Source of the DNA: Alloacidobacterium sp035547425
GTDB lineage: Bacteria > Acidobacteriota > Terriglobia > Terriglobales > Acidobacteriaceae
Length of the DNA: 64,000 bases
Reading direction: 5' to 3'
Assembly (NCBI GenBank): GCA_035547425.1
Contig: DASZUU010000043.1
Location: forward strand, 1 to 64,000
Part shown: positions 24,466 through 34,080 of the stretch, piece after piece
Layout of the letters: each line of letters starts with the position of its first letter
Position numbering within the stretch: position 1 is the first letter of the stretch
Notes under the pieces: model-generated
What the model saw: the letters and a program-made list of their open reading frames with translations, nothing else
The model's database searches: none
Told to the model about the DNA's origin: nothing
Made by a program: the position numbers and the translations under genes

Positions 24466-27400
24466 TTAAAAGGGTACTTCTACTTGAATTTCCGTTCCTT
24501 CATCTTTGTTGCTTGTCACTTGAAAACGCGCTCCGATCTGTTGCGCGCGTTCGCGCATGCCTGTGAGTCCGAAATGCCCATTCTGTTTAAAATTCTCAGG
24601 ATTGCCTGTGAAGCCGCGTCCGTCATCTTTAATCGTCATGCGAAGAAGCTTTTCCTGAAAGAGCAACATCACGTCAGCGTGACGAGCCTGGGCATGGCGA
24701 ACAATGTTGGTCATTGCTTCCTGCGCAATACGCAGCAACTCCGCTTCTATATCTGGATCGAGTGGATGGAACGTTCCGCTGACCTGCACACGCGCCTGCA
24801 CATTGGAATTGCCGGTAATCCGCCGTGCTGATTCGGTGATGCGCGAGGGCAGGTCCTGCGCAGAAGATTGCGAACGCAGGTTCCAGATCGAACTACGTGC
24901 TTCCGCAAGGCATTCCTGCGTCAGCTTGCGGGCTTGTTCAAGATGCGTGCGTGCGGCGTCAGTGGATGTATTCAATAATCTCGCTACAACTTCCAGTTGC
25001 ACGGAGACAGCGACGAAGCCCTGTGCCAGCGTATCGTGAATTTCACGCGCGATCCGGTTGCGTTCCGCCAGCACGGCGCTGAAACGGGATTCGACGCTGC
25101 GCACCCGCCAGCGATAGACCTCATACGTTAGCAGTGCCAGGGCCAATAGTAGCGCAAAGTAGAACCAATACGTCTGGTAAAAATGCGGCATGATGCGGAA
25201 GCTGAATGTGGCGGCCTGCTCGCTCCAGACTCCATCGTTATTGCAGGCCATGACGCGAAACACATGGCGACCGGGAGGAATATTTGTGTAATAGGCTACG
25301 CGGCGTGTACCGGCGTCTACCCAGTCGCGATCTAGCCCATCGAGCTTGTAGCGGAAGCGCACCTTTTGAGGAACAACGAAACTCAGTCCGGCATATTGAA
25401 AAGCGAAGCGTGTATGCCCAGGGCCAAATTTCTCGCCTTGATCGCCGGATACGACAGCATCATCTACCGAAACCTGCTCCATTGCGACCAATGGCGGTAC
25501 ACGATTGACCGGCATATGAGCAGGATCGACAGTCGTGACGCCGCGCAGAGTGGCAAACCATAGTGACCCGTCACGAGCTTTCCACGCGGCGGGGTGGCCT
25601 CCACTACTGCACTCGCTGATACGCATTCCATCTGCGGTGCCGTAAAGATCGGGTGAGAACGTTTCGTCATGACCGGCTGCAAGAGCCAACAGTTTTGCTT
25701 TACTGGTACGGAAAACACCCTTGCTTGAGCCGAGCCACAGGTTGCCATTGCCGTCATCCAGTATTCCGTAAATGTCTTCCGGGAGACGAGTTTTGGCCGA
25801 AGATAGGCTGATGAGCTTTTCCCCCATGCGGACATCAAGGCCGCCACCATTTGTTCCGATCCAGAGATTGCCGCCGGAATCCTGATAGAGAGCAGTGATG
25901 ATGTTGCTTGATAGCCCTTGCTGCGTCGTGAAATTTTCAAACTTTCCATTGGCAAAGCGAGTGAGCCCTCCCAACGTGCCGATCCAGAGGCTTCCGTCTT
26001 TATCTTGAAGAATCGCACCCACAAGATCACTGCCTAAACCATCGATGGCAGCGTAAGACGTGAATGTTCCGTGAGCATAGCGTGACAATCCACGGCGCGT
26101 GCCGATCCAGATAGCGCCGGTGCGATCGGTATATAGAGATCGCACAAAGTCGTCGGCGAGGGCATCGGCTGAGGTGAATACGGTGGTTTCTGTACCGCGC
26201 ACGCGGTTCAATCCATCTGGTGTGCCAACCCAGAGATTTCCGTAAGGGTCGTCAGTGAGAGCGAGAACAACATCACTCGAAAGATGGGTGGAAGCAGCCA
26301 AAGGAGTAAAGTGACTGGCTGTAAGTTGGTTGACGCCGCCTCCGTTTGTGCCAGCCAGCACCCTTCCATTGCGATCCTGGTACACCGATCGGACTAATTC
26401 ATCTGTTAGACCATCTTTTAAGGTATAGGTTGTAAATTTGCGATCGCGCAGAATGGCGAGACCACTTGATTCTGTTCCCATCCATACATTGCCTTCGCGA
26501 TCTTCAAAAAAAGTAAGCACCAAGCTGCCTGCCAACGCTTCTTTCGATGGCAGAACAGCAACATGGCCATCCAGAATGCGCATGACTCCGTGGCTTGTGG
26601 ATGCCCAGATGGCGTGTTGCTGATCCTCGAAGAGTTTTACGATTCGGCTTTTCGCTGTGCTTTCTTGCGGAGCAAGGAAGCGCGCATTCTTGCCGTCAAA
26701 AACAGCGAGCCCATTCGACGTGCCGATCCATACTTGACCATTCGAGGCGCATAAGAGGGAAGTCACTTCAGCATGGATGAGATTCGATGAAATAACTCCC
26801 GCCGATATGGCGGTCAGGCCGACGTGCGAGCCAACCCATACGGTTCCATGCACATCGATAGCAATGGTTAGAATAGGCTCGTTGAAGTCTTGTACTGTTG
26901 TCGCTGCTAAAGATTGTGGATCAATTCTAATCAGGTTATTTGCTGAGTTGGTCCACAGTGAACCATCGGGTGCTTCTGCGATGATGCTGTTGTCAGATAG
27001 TCCTTGTGGAAGTGGGATTGATTGAAAGCGATTGTTTCTATATGTAGCGATGCCCGCCGTTGTCGCTATCCACAGTGAACCATTGCGGGCTCGATAGAGC
27101 GAAGACACGGAATCAGCGGGAAGTCCATCATGTGTGGTGAAGTTCTGGAAGTGGCCATGATCAAAACGCGTGAGCCCTCCTGAAGTGCCGATCCAGAGCG
27201 TTCCTGCCTGATCCTCGAGCAGGCTGCTGATTAAGTCGCTCCCAAGTTGGGGCGTACTTTTCTTGTCGAAAACTGTGAATTGCGCACCATCGAAACGAAC
27301 CAGACCACCCTCGGTCCCAATCCAGATGTAGCCGCTGCGGGATTGCAGCACTGCATGAACTGTATTTTGAGGAAGGCCGTCGTCAGTCTGCCATGATTGG

Positions 27401-27501
27401 AAGCCATAGTGTTGCAGAGGATAGTGCGGATCAAGGGCCGCGCAGGGCAGAGCAGCCAGCAGGAGCAGGATCACGACATATATATGGTAAAGAATGCGCA
27501 T
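24466..27501 (-). CDS. Two-component sensor histidine kinase with periplasmic beta-propeller domain
   Basis: The 1011-residue product starts with a signal peptide/anchor (residues 1-23) and about 650 residues of repeated blades with WIGT and DGLPQNTVHAVLQSRSG-like motifs (Reg_prop repeats). A Y_Y_Y-type beta domain (FQYAGLSFV, RYKLDGLDRDWVDAG) and one membrane helix (YWFYFALLLALALLTYEVY) follow. The cytoplasmic kinase is HisKA_3 type with His822 in REIHDTLAQGF, N-box near Asn932 and DDGRGF near 959. The family resembles hybrid sensors that detect saccharide fragments in Bacteroidetes, but without the fused regulator, which is encoded next. Signal unknown; sugars are a fair guess given the island to the right. 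Confidence 0.93.
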   Translation of the reverse strand: MRILYHIYVVILLLLAALPCAALDPHYPLQHYGFQSWQTDDGLPQNTVHAVLQSRSGYIWIGTEGGLVRFDGAQFTVFDKKSTPQLGSDLISSLLEDQAGTLWIGTSGGLTRFDHGHFQNFTTHDGLPADSVSSLYRARNGSLWIATTAGIATYRNNRFQSIPLPQGLSDNSIIAEAPDGSLWTNSANNLIRIDPQSLAATTVQDFNEPILTIAIDVHGTVWVGSHVGLTAISAGVISSNLIHAEVTSLLCASNGQVWIGTSNGLAVFDGKNARFLAPQESTAKSRIVKLFEDQQHAIWASTSHGVMRILDGHVAVLPSKEALAGSLVLTFFEDREGNVWMGTESSGLAILRDRKFTTYTLKDGLTDELVRSVYQDRNGRVLAGTNGGGVNQLTASHFTPLAASTHLSSDVVLALTDDPYGNLWVGTPDGLNRVRGTETTVFTSADALADDFVRSLYTDRTGAIWIGTRRGLSRYAHGTFTSYAAIDGLGSDLVGAILQDKDGSLWIGTLGGLTRFANGKFENFTTQQGLSSNIITALYQDSGGNLWIGTNGGGLDVRMGEKLISLSSAKTRLPEDIYGILDDGNGNLWLGSSKGVFRTSKAKLLALAAGHDETFSPDLYGTADGMRISECSSGGHPAAWKARDGSLWFATLRGVTTVDPAHMPVNRVPPLVAMEQVSVDDAVVSGDQGEKFGPGHTRFAFQYAGLSFVVPQKVRFRYKLDGLDRDWVDAGTRRVAYYTNIPPGRHVFRVMACNNDGVWSEQAATFSFRIMPHFYQTYWFYFALLLALALLTYEVYRWRVRSVESRFSAVLAERNRIAREIHDTLAQGFVAVSVQLEVVARLLNTSTDAARTHLEQARKLTQECLAEARSSIWNLRSQSSAQDLPSRITESARRITGNSNVQARVQVSGTFHPLDPDIEAELLRIAQEAMTNIVRHAQARHADVMLLFQEKLLRMTIKDDGRGFTGNPENFKQNGHFGLTGMRERAQQIGARFQVTSNKDEGTEIQVEVPF

Positions 27502-27547
27502 GCAAGGGAACTAACACGAATACTACACATCCGCAGCAATAGTGAAT

Positions 27548-27567
27548 ACTCATCCAAAAGGATGAGT
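27548..27567. promoter_or_regulatory. Perfect palindrome upstream of the sensor kinase gene
   Basis: ACTCATCC-AAAA-GGATGAGT is a perfect 20-base palindrome, 47-66 bases before the ATG of the kinase and about 30 bases past the stop of the TPR gene. It could be the binding site of the adjacent NarL-type regulator or a weak terminator of the TPR gene; no T tract follows on the minus strand, so I favour the operator reading. Confidence 0.45.
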
Positions 27568-27596
27568 CGCAAGCTAAACCATGGATCGAGAGGTAG

Positions 27597-28397
27597 TTAT
27601 TCGTGTTTATCCGACATCATGCGCTGGAACTCCGGCACATCTCGCAGAATGGCAAATTCCTTTTCTTCCTGAATTTTTTTGCGGTCTGCAAATCCTTCGT
27701 CGATTGCCTTGCGCAGGTAGATGAGCGCTTCATTCTTTCGGCCTGCTTCAGCGTAGGTCTTAGCAAGCAGAAAATTGAGCGTTGCGAGCTCCTGGGTTGG
27801 GCCCATTTCGGAAACTTTTGAAGCTGGGTCGGCCTCGAATACATTCGGGTCTAGCGATAGTGCGGTCCGATATGCTCCTTCTCCCTTTTTGTATTTGTGC
27901 TCAGCCAGATATGCGGTGCCGAGGTTGCTGTAGAACATTGCGGATTTGGGATTCAGCTTGATGGCCTTCTTGTATGCCTTCTCGGCATTATGATAGTTTT
28001 TCTGCCCGTAATAGACAGCTCCAAGATTATTCCAGGCTTCCGGATAAGAAGGATTCAGCTTAAGAGCTTCTTTGTAGTCCCGCTCTGCTTCTCGCAGATT
28101 AAACATGTGATGGTTTGCAATGCCCATCTTGTTCCATACCACGGCTGAGTTTCCTGGAACCTGGCGATAAGTATCGAGAGCGGCAATGTAGCGTTGATGC
28201 GCCATCAGGATATCTCCCCGCAACTCAGGGCCAATGCTGAAGTGTTGTGCCTCTTCCAGTCCTTTTGCTGGAGACTGTTGGGCATAGCTGCCCACTGCCG
28301 CGAGGAAGGAGTTCGGTGCCTGCGCCGACAATTGCAGGGTGCATATACTGGTGATGGAGATCAGGGCCATGCTGGAAAAGAAGCTGCGTCCTTGCAT
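27597..28397 (-). CDS. Exported TPR-repeat protein
   Basis: From the ATG at 28397, which has GGAGGT ahead of it, the product has 266 residues and a signal peptide (SMALISITSICTLQLSAQ). The middle carries at least three or four tetratricopeptide repeats, clearest in PSYPEAWNNLGAVYYGQKNYHNAEKAYKKA (only part quoted as AWNNLGAVYYGQKNYHNAEK) and the following copy with AMFYSNLGTAYLAEHKYKKG. The last part, with EALIYLRKAIDEGF, is another helical pair. TPR proteins assemble complexes; this one would act outside the cytoplasm. It follows the epimerase gene on the same strand, with a 231-base gap. Confidence 0.8.
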   Translation of the reverse strand: MQGRSFFSSMALISITSICTLQLSAQAPNSFLAAVGSYAQQSPAKGLEEAQHFSIGPELRGDILMAHQRYIAALDTYRQVPGNSAVVWNKMGIANHHMFNLREAERDYKEALKLNPSYPEAWNNLGAVYYGQKNYHNAEKAYKKAIKLNPKSAMFYSNLGTAYLAEHKYKKGEGAYRTALSLDPNVFEADPASKVSEMGPTQELATLNFLLAKTYAEAGRKNEALIYLRKAIDEGFADRKKIQEEKEFAILRDVPEFQRMMSDKHE

Positions 28398-28628
28398 AAC
28401 TACCTCCTCTGGAACGGCGTCCAGACGAATGGGACGGACCATCGCACATCGAGCCGCCATTCAGGAGTTTTAGAACTCGCAGCCGGTCTTTCCGTCAGTA
28501 TTGGCGCAACACAGAGCAGTGTTCAGACCAGGCGGCCTTAGGGCCTACATTATAGGCCTATCAGGGCCCTCCAGTAGCAGGAATCCGGAGATATAGGTAG
28601 TACGCTTGTTTCCGGCTATGGTCCGTGT
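28398..28628. other. Intergenic gap between epimerase and TPR genes
   Basis: The 231-base gap contains overlapping GGCC-rich palindromes: TAGGCCTA at 28553-28560 nested between AGGGCC (28540-28545) and GGCCCT (28565-28570). They may form a hairpin that ends the epimerase transcript. The Shine-Dalgarno of the TPR gene is at its left end. I see no gene. Confidence 0.4.
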
Positions 28629-30005
28629 TTATTGGTCTGCGAGATGGTGAAGCCGTTCACTTACATTTAGAAATGCACGGCCGTCATGGTAGGCCGCCTT
28701 CCAGATAACTCCTTTGTCCTGAGTCACTGGCGTGCCATCGGCGCGGGTCAGGTTGTATAGGCCGTGATATTCGGAATCGATCTGATGTTTTTGGATAAAC
28801 TGCCACTGCTCCAGAAATCTTTGGAAATAAATAGGCGTTTCCTTGCCGTATTTTTCGTGCATGAGCAGTAACGCGTTTAAGCCCTCGACCTGAACCCACC
28901 ATTCTTTGAGGGTGTCTTCGGTTCTGCCAAATGTTGTTCCCTCGCGAAAAAAGCCTCCGTGCTCGTGATCCCATCCATAGGCAAGCGCATGGTCAACCAA
29001 CATGCGCGCCATGTGTTCAGTTTTTAAATTTGTTTTATGGTGGAGAACCTCGTCGGTTTCAAGAATCAAATAGGCAGTCTCCACATCGTGGCCGTATGAG
29101 TCGTGGTCGGGAATAGCCTGCCAACTATTCGTGAAATACAGATTCATAACACCCGGCTCAACAACAATCTTGTCGCGAACGATGGCAAGCAGTTCTTCCA
29201 GCCGCGCACGTAAAGTGGCATCCGGCCAGACCATGTAAAGCTGCGTTAAAGCCTCTAACAGATGTATATGCGTATTCATGGATTTATAGCCGATAGGGAA
29301 GGCAGCTAACGGCATCAGGTCGATCTGGCCATCAGGAGATGTGGAAGCCACCGGGACGCCGGATCGGGTAAGCCATTCAAAATAGCCGCCATTCACCTGA
29401 TCGTGCGCATGCTTATCGATCCAAAGGAAGCCTCTTTTTGCCAAATCAAGAGCACGGGAATCGCCCGTTGCCTGATAGGCTGCTGCTGCCCCGTAGATGC
29501 AAAAACCGATGCCGTAGAGCTCTTTACCATCGGTGAATTTAGGGCTGATCGATCCATCGTCGTCCAGTCCCCAATAGAAACCTCCATACTTCTTATCCCA
29601 CATCACGTTCTGCAAGTAATCGATGCCATGTTTCACGATAGGCAGGTATTGAGTTTTCAACTCGGGGCGACGAAGGACGACTTGCGATGCAATCCATGTC
29701 ATACGCCCCTGGAAGACGGAAAACTTGCCATCGCTCGGAGCATATTGCCAGTCGCGGGTGAAATGTGAGTGAAAACCACCATGCGCCTTGTCGACTGCGC
29801 GGGGAAACCATACGCCTAATACGTCACGGTTGAGAGCATCTTCCACTTGTTCAGCCAGTTTTAGATAGTTCTCTCGCGTAGGTTGCATATTTTCCGGCGG
29901 CGATTGCGCGATTCCAAAACCTGGGCAGAACAATAAAGACAGAGCAAGCATACGGATCAATGTCCGCGAAACTCTGGAAGAAACTTCAGGCTCAGAAATC
30001 TGCAT
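28629..30005 (-). CDS. AGE-family epimerase/isomerase (N-acylglucosamine 2-epimerase-like), exported
   Basis: The (alpha/alpha)6-barrel family is recognised from GGFHSHFTRDW, QGRMTWIAS, YGGFYWGLDDDGS, GYFEWL, LLEALTQLY, GHDVETAYLILE and the C-terminal HEHGGFFREG with WWVQVEGLNALL. These cover the conserved His and Arg residues of AGE, mannose isomerase and cellobiose 2-epimerase. The ATG at 30005 has GGAG in front (an upstream start at 30041 is less likely). A hydrophobic segment RTLIRMLALSLLFCPGFGIAQ at the N-terminus predicts export, which is unusual for this mostly cytoplasmic family. It is read away from the TonB receptor across a 371-base control region. Confidence 0.85.
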   Translation of the reverse strand: MQISEPEVSSRVSRTLIRMLALSLLFCPGFGIAQSPPENMQPTRENYLKLAEQVEDALNRDVLGVWFPRAVDKAHGGFHSHFTRDWQYAPSDGKFSVFQGRMTWIASQVVLRRPELKTQYLPIVKHGIDYLQNVMWDKKYGGFYWGLDDDGSISPKFTDGKELYGIGFCIYGAAAAYQATGDSRALDLAKRGFLWIDKHAHDQVNGGYFEWLTRSGVPVASTSPDGQIDLMPLAAFPIGYKSMNTHIHLLEALTQLYMVWPDATLRARLEELLAIVRDKIVVEPGVMNLYFTNSWQAIPDHDSYGHDVETAYLILETDEVLHHKTNLKTEHMARMLVDHALAYGWDHEHGGFFREGTTFGRTEDTLKEWWVQVEGLNALLLMHEKYGKETPIYFQRFLEQWQFIQKHQIDSEYHGLYNLTRADGTPVTQDKGVIWKAAYHDGRAFLNVSERLHHLADQ

Positions 30006-30105
30006 AAGCTGTATCTCCAACGTCCGGGCGAGTGAACGCAAGTAATTTGGGAATAGCGAAATGCCTATTGAGTTTCAGTTTTATAAAGATTGAGATGTCG
30101 ATACC

Positions 30106-30154
30106 AAACCTATTCGACAATAATCGAAAGCCGCTTTGTTCGTCGAATAGATTT
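30106..30154. promoter_or_regulatory. Long-arm inverted repeat, candidate regulator site
   Basis: AAACCTATTCGAC (30106-30118) and GTCGAATAGATTT (30142-30154) are inverted copies with 12 of 13 bases matching and a 23-base spacer. Arm centres are 36 bases apart. It lies about 100 bases before the epimerase start on the minus strand and suits a dimeric or looping regulator. Confidence 0.5.
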
Positions 30155-30226
30155 GAAAAATTCTCACTTCTTTACAAAACATTTTGTCAATTACTCAAAC
30201 GTTTTGGCGAAATACACCATTTATCG

Positions 30227-30283
30227 TTGACAATCCTATGGGTATGCCAATATATTGGCGCGCTAGTAATGGTAACGGTATCA
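30227..30283 (+). promoter_or_regulatory. Promoter of the first TonB receptor with overlapping palindromes
   Basis: TTGACA (30227-30232), an 18-base spacer and TATATT (30251-30256) form a good sigma-70 promoter. GCCAATATATTGGC (30246-30259) is a perfect 14-base palindrome over the -10 box. TGGTAACGGTATCA (30270-30283) has a central C|G and matching arms at five of seven positions, as LacI-family sites do, and would lie just downstream of the start of transcription, the position of a repressor site. Confidence 0.55.
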
Positions 30284-30376
30284 AGAAATATCCAAATGCA
30301 TAAGTAAAGATGAATTTGGCTTCAACGCAGCTTGTTTCCTGGCACGATAGTAGTTCTTTTTGGAGGAATTCCAATC

Positions 30377-33300
30377 ATGGGACGCAGGAATTATTCAGCT
30401 ACTGATAGCCGTTTTCCGGCATATTCAATCCACACGAATTTTCATGCCAGGACAGAAGCATTCACGCGAAACCAGGTTCGATTTGTCTTTTTCTTCTCAT
30501 TCTTTCTATTGATTTTTTCTTCGAGCAGGCCGCTTCACGCCCAGACGGGCCTGATTACTGGAACGGTGGTTGATCCTTCGGGCGCAGCGATTCCGGGTGC
30601 ACAGATTCAAATCATTAATCAGGCAACAGGCGATCTGACACGCAATGCGGTAACTGATCCCGGTGGCACATTCCGAGCATTAAACATTCCTCCCGGCACT
30701 TACGAGATCAAGGTTACGGCTACAGGAATGAGAGATCTCGATCGAAAGGGCGTCGTTCTGGATCAGGAGCAAAGTCTCGGCTTGGGGCAGTTGCAATTAA
30801 GCATAGGCCAGGCGTCACAAACAGTAACTGTAAGCACGGCAACCCCTTTGATTGATACGGCAACATCAAGCAATGCAGCTGTGATTGATCAGCGACAGGT
30901 TGTGGAACAGCCCCTCAATGGACGCGATTTTGAATCGCTGATGACAACATTGCCGGGCGTAGTGACAAACAATCAGTCTCAGTTCAGGCTGGTGTTCAAT
31001 CAGACAGACGATTTTTATGTAAACGGCATGCGTGGCACAGCCAATAACTTTTTCCTGGATGGAGTGATTAACACGGATGTAGGCGCAAACGATGGTGAAT
31101 ACACAAACCTGAGTATCGATGCCGTCGGTGAATTTAAAACTCTCACTGGAAACTTCAATGCGGAGTATGGCCGCAGTCCCGGCGTGATGATCATGGTGAA
31201 CACCAAGAGCGGCGGGCAACGCTTTCATGGCACGCTCTACGAATTCGATCGCAATACCGTTTTTGATGCGAATGACTGGTTCAGCAATCATGCAGGCTCA
31301 CCGAGAGCGGTGCTGCGGTTTAACCAGTTTGGCGCCAACATAGGCGGATATATTCCAATTCCTAAGATATCTCCGCGGGACAACAAAAAAGCTTTCTTCT
31401 TCTTTAACTATGAAGGAACGCGCTCCAGCCGACCAAATGGCGGTACGTACTACACGATGCCTCAGCCCTCGATGCTGGGCATTGGCACCCCGAATGGAGA
31501 GGCGAATTTATCGCCGCTTTACCGTTCCGGAAATATGTGCGACTTCAACGGAACCGCATCTACCTGCACGCCAATTCACGATACAAACGGCAATTTGGTA
31601 CAGAATGGGCAGGTCTTTATGCCGGGAACTATCAAGTACAACTCATATGGCGAAATACTGACAGGAACACCCTATCCGGGAAACATCATTCCGGCTTCGC
31701 AATTCAGTAATCAGTACCCTGCGATGATCAAGTACTTTACTCCGGGCTATCGGGGGAGTTTTGATCATCCTACATTCAACAATGGGTTCGGCGATGAGCA
31801 GCAAATCAATTTTCAAGATACATATATGTTCTATAAGAACCAATATGTAGCCCGCGTTGACTATAACTTTGGGCCGAAGGCAAATGCGTTCTTCCGCTAT
31901 GTTGATGACCGACAACAAGAAAGCCAGGGATTCGGCATCTTCTCCGGAAATAGTTTTCCGGTTCTGCCGCAGTATCGCAAAAAACCCGGTAAGAGCTATG
32001 CCTGGAGCCTGGTGAATGTTATTTCGCCTACGTTAACAAATGAAGCCACGGTAGGATGGCTGCATCTTACTCAGGTTGTCGATATTGTTCCCGGCACGTC
32101 GAAGGATCTGTACGACAAGACTGCTGTCGGATTCAGTTTCAGTGATATTTATCCGTCGACAAATACTCACAATCTTTCTCCGAATATCAATACAGGCGAT
32201 GGATACATTAACATCTCGCCCTTCCCTTCAGGTTGGACTTCGACAGGAAATACAGTTGTAGCCACCGATGATGTGACGAAGGTTGCAGGCAATCACGTCA
32301 TCAAGTTCGGATTGTTTGCGGACTTAAACGAGAATGGGCAAGAGGGAACATGGCAGGAAAACCCTTCGATTAATTTTGGAGCCAGCAATCAGAATCCGAA
32401 CAACAGCAACTCCGGAATCGCAAACACTCTACTGGGGAACTACACGACTGTTAGCCAGACAAATATATATGCCTTCGGGCACTTTCACTTTTTCCAGTAT
32501 GAAGGTTACGCTCAGGACACATGGAAGGTATCGCCAAAGCTGACGCTGGATTATGGTGTTCGATACGCATTTGTCGGTCCGACATATACAGTAGCTCCAT
32601 ATCATCAGTATTATTTCGAGCCGAATTTCTATAACCCGGCAGATGCCGTAGCGATTAATATTACGCCGAACATTCCGGGCCAAGTGCCGACACAAGGCTC
32701 CATCGTTCCCGGCTCAGGGAATCCTTATAACGGCATGGTGCAGGAAGGGACCAATGGTCTGCCGAAGGGCGGATTAAATTATCGTTGGAATAATTTTGGG
32801 CCGCGTCTCGGCTTTGTTTACGATGTCTTTGGAAATGGCACCACGGCCTTCCGTGGAGGGTTTGGCATATTCTACGAGCGCTATCAGCAGAATGTATTCA
32901 ACTTTGGCGGGATCAGCAATCCGCCACTGGTATACACGCCTACCATTTATGGCGGCAATATTTCCGATATCTCGCCATCGCTGGTAAATGGAGCGCCTTT
33001 GACTCCATCCAGCGGCATCTTGTCGTCCGACAGGGCAGGCCAGATTCCTACAACCTATGGATATAACCTCGGGATTCAGCAGGAATTGCCGAATAAGCTA
33101 GTGCTTGATATCAGTTATGTGGGCAATGCCAGCCGGCATCAGATGTATAACCAGCAGTTGGAGCAATTGCCTCTAGGCTATACGACGAGCACAAATATTC
33201 TTTCAACCGTGAATAACGTATCTGCGGCAATCCTTCCGTACAAAGGCTACAACTCGATCTTCTATAACCGATTCGGGGCAAACAGCGCATATAACGGACT

Positions 33301-34063
33301 GCAGGTGAAGGTAACGCGCAGATTCAGTGACAAACTAACCTTTAACGCAGACTATACATGGTCAAAGGCAATCGATCTGGACGATGTAGACAGCGATCAG
33401 AATGCTTTCCCTGACTATACGCAGCTTCACAGGTTTTATGCGCCTGCAGGGTTCGATCGCAGAAATGTTTTCAACTTCCAGTATGTCTATAACCTTCCAG
33501 ACTTTAAAGGATCGAACAAACTTATTCAGCTCACTGCAGGCGGGTGGGAGTGGTCCGGAGTTACGCAACTCTGGAGCGGATCACCTTGTCTCGCAAACAA
33601 TAGTCCAACCAGTGATTCATGTGATCTTATTTCCAGCGGAAATTTAGGAAACGGTGGATTTGGTCATATCCGGCCTGACTACCTGGGCGGAAAAATTCTT
33701 ACTTCTCATAGTCATAATGTTCCGGCAGGGCAGTTTCCCATGTGGTATAACCCGGCTGTTTTTGCTTCTCCTGCAAACGGAAGTTTTGGCAACTTCCATC
33801 GCAACACGATTTATGGCCCGGGCGTGGATAACTGGAATATGTCGCTCTTCAAGAATTTCAATTTCACTGAAAATATGCGACTTCAATTGAGATTCGAAGC
33901 ATACAACGTTTTCAACCACACGCAATGGGGAACTGTGAACAATTCCTTATCTGCGCCCACGCCGGGAACATCCTTTTCTGGCGCGAATGCGGGCGCTTCC
34001 GGGCAGATTACTTCTACCCGTGACCCTCGCCAGTTGCAGATTGGAGGAAAGTTCTACTTTTAG
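30377..34063 (+). CDS. TonB-dependent receptor with N-terminal carboxypeptidase-regulatory-like domain (Oar-like)
   Basis: From the ATG at 30377, with GGAGG ten bases before, the product has 1228 residues. A signal segment (VRFVFFFSFFLLIFSSSRPLHA) precedes a CarboxypepD_reg-like domain beginning GLITGTVVDPSGAAIPGAQI and including PPGTYEIKVTA. The plug follows (QVVEQPLNGRDFESLMTTLP, DGVINTDVGANDGEYT), then the long beta-barrel, which ends in the outer-membrane-type aromatic terminus QIGGKFYF. It would import large substrates, probably oligosaccharides, across the outer membrane using TonB energy. No SusD-like partner gene is near; a TPR gene follows instead. Base composition is visibly richer in A/T than in the left part of the window. 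Confidence 0.92.
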   Translation: MGRRNYSATDSRFPAYSIHTNFHARTEAFTRNQVRFVFFFSFFLLIFSSSRPLHAQTGLITGTVVDPSGAAIPGAQIQIINQATGDLTRNAVTDPGGTFRALNIPPGTYEIKVTATGMRDLDRKGVVLDQEQSLGLGQLQLSIGQASQTVTVSTATPLIDTATSSNAAVIDQRQVVEQPLNGRDFESLMTTLPGVVTNNQSQFRLVFNQTDDFYVNGMRGTANNFFLDGVINTDVGANDGEYTNLSIDAVGEFKTLTGNFNAEYGRSPGVMIMVNTKSGGQRFHGTLYEFDRNTVFDANDWFSNHAGSPRAVLRFNQFGANIGGYIPIPKISPRDNKKAFFFFNYEGTRSSRPNGGTYYTMPQPSMLGIGTPNGEANLSPLYRSGNMCDFNGTASTCTPIHDTNGNLVQNGQVFMPGTIKYNSYGEILTGTPYPGNIIPASQFSNQYPAMIKYFTPGYRGSFDHPTFNNGFGDEQQINFQDTYMFYKNQYVARVDYNFGPKANAFFRYVDDRQQESQGFGIFSGNSFPVLPQYRKKPGKSYAWSLVNVISPTLTNEATVGWLHLTQVVDIVPGTSKDLYDKTAVGFSFSDIYPSTNTHNLSPNINTGDGYINISPFPSGWTSTGNTVVATDDVTKVAGNHVIKFGLFADLNENGQEGTWQENPSINFGASNQNPNNSNSGIANTLLGNYTTVSQTNIYAFGHFHFFQYEGYAQDTWKVSPKLTLDYGVRYAFVGPTYTVAPYHQYYFEPNFYNPADAVAINITPNIPGQVPTQGSIVPGSGNPYNGMVQEGTNGLPKGGLNYRWNNFGPRLGFVYDVFGNGTTAFRGGFGIFYERYQQNVFNFGGISNPPLVYTPTIYGGNISDISPSLVNGAPLTPSSGILSSDRAGQIPTTYGYNLGIQQELPNKLVLDISYVGNASRHQMYNQQLEQLPLGYTTSTNILSTVNNVSAAILPYKGYNSIFYNRFGANSAYNGLQVKVTRRFSDKLTFNADYTWSKAIDLDDVDSDQNAFPDYTQLHRFYAPAGFDRRNVFNFQYVYNLPDFKGSNKLIQLTAGGWEWSGVTQLWSGSPCLANNSPTSDSCDLISSGNLGNGGFGHIRPDYLGGKILTSHSHNVPAGQFPMWYNPAVFASPANGSFGNFHRNTIYGPGVDNWNMSLFKNFNFTENMRLQLRFEAYNVFNHTQWGTVNNSLSAPTPGTSFSGANAGASGQITSTRDPRQLQIGGKFYF

Positions 34064-34080
34064 AATTCAATAACTTCCTG

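Larger units (their letters stand above)
30006..30376. promoter_or_regulatory. Divergent control region between epimerase and TonB receptor genes
   Basis: This 371-base A/T-rich region has no credible gene. It holds, left to right: an inverted repeat with 13-base arms (30106-30154), a sigma-70-like promoter reading right (TTGACA 30227-30232, TATATT 30251-30256), a 14-base palindrome over the -10 box, a LacI-like site (30270-30283), and GGAGG before the receptor ATG. It is the main switch point of the carbohydrate island. Confidence 0.65.
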
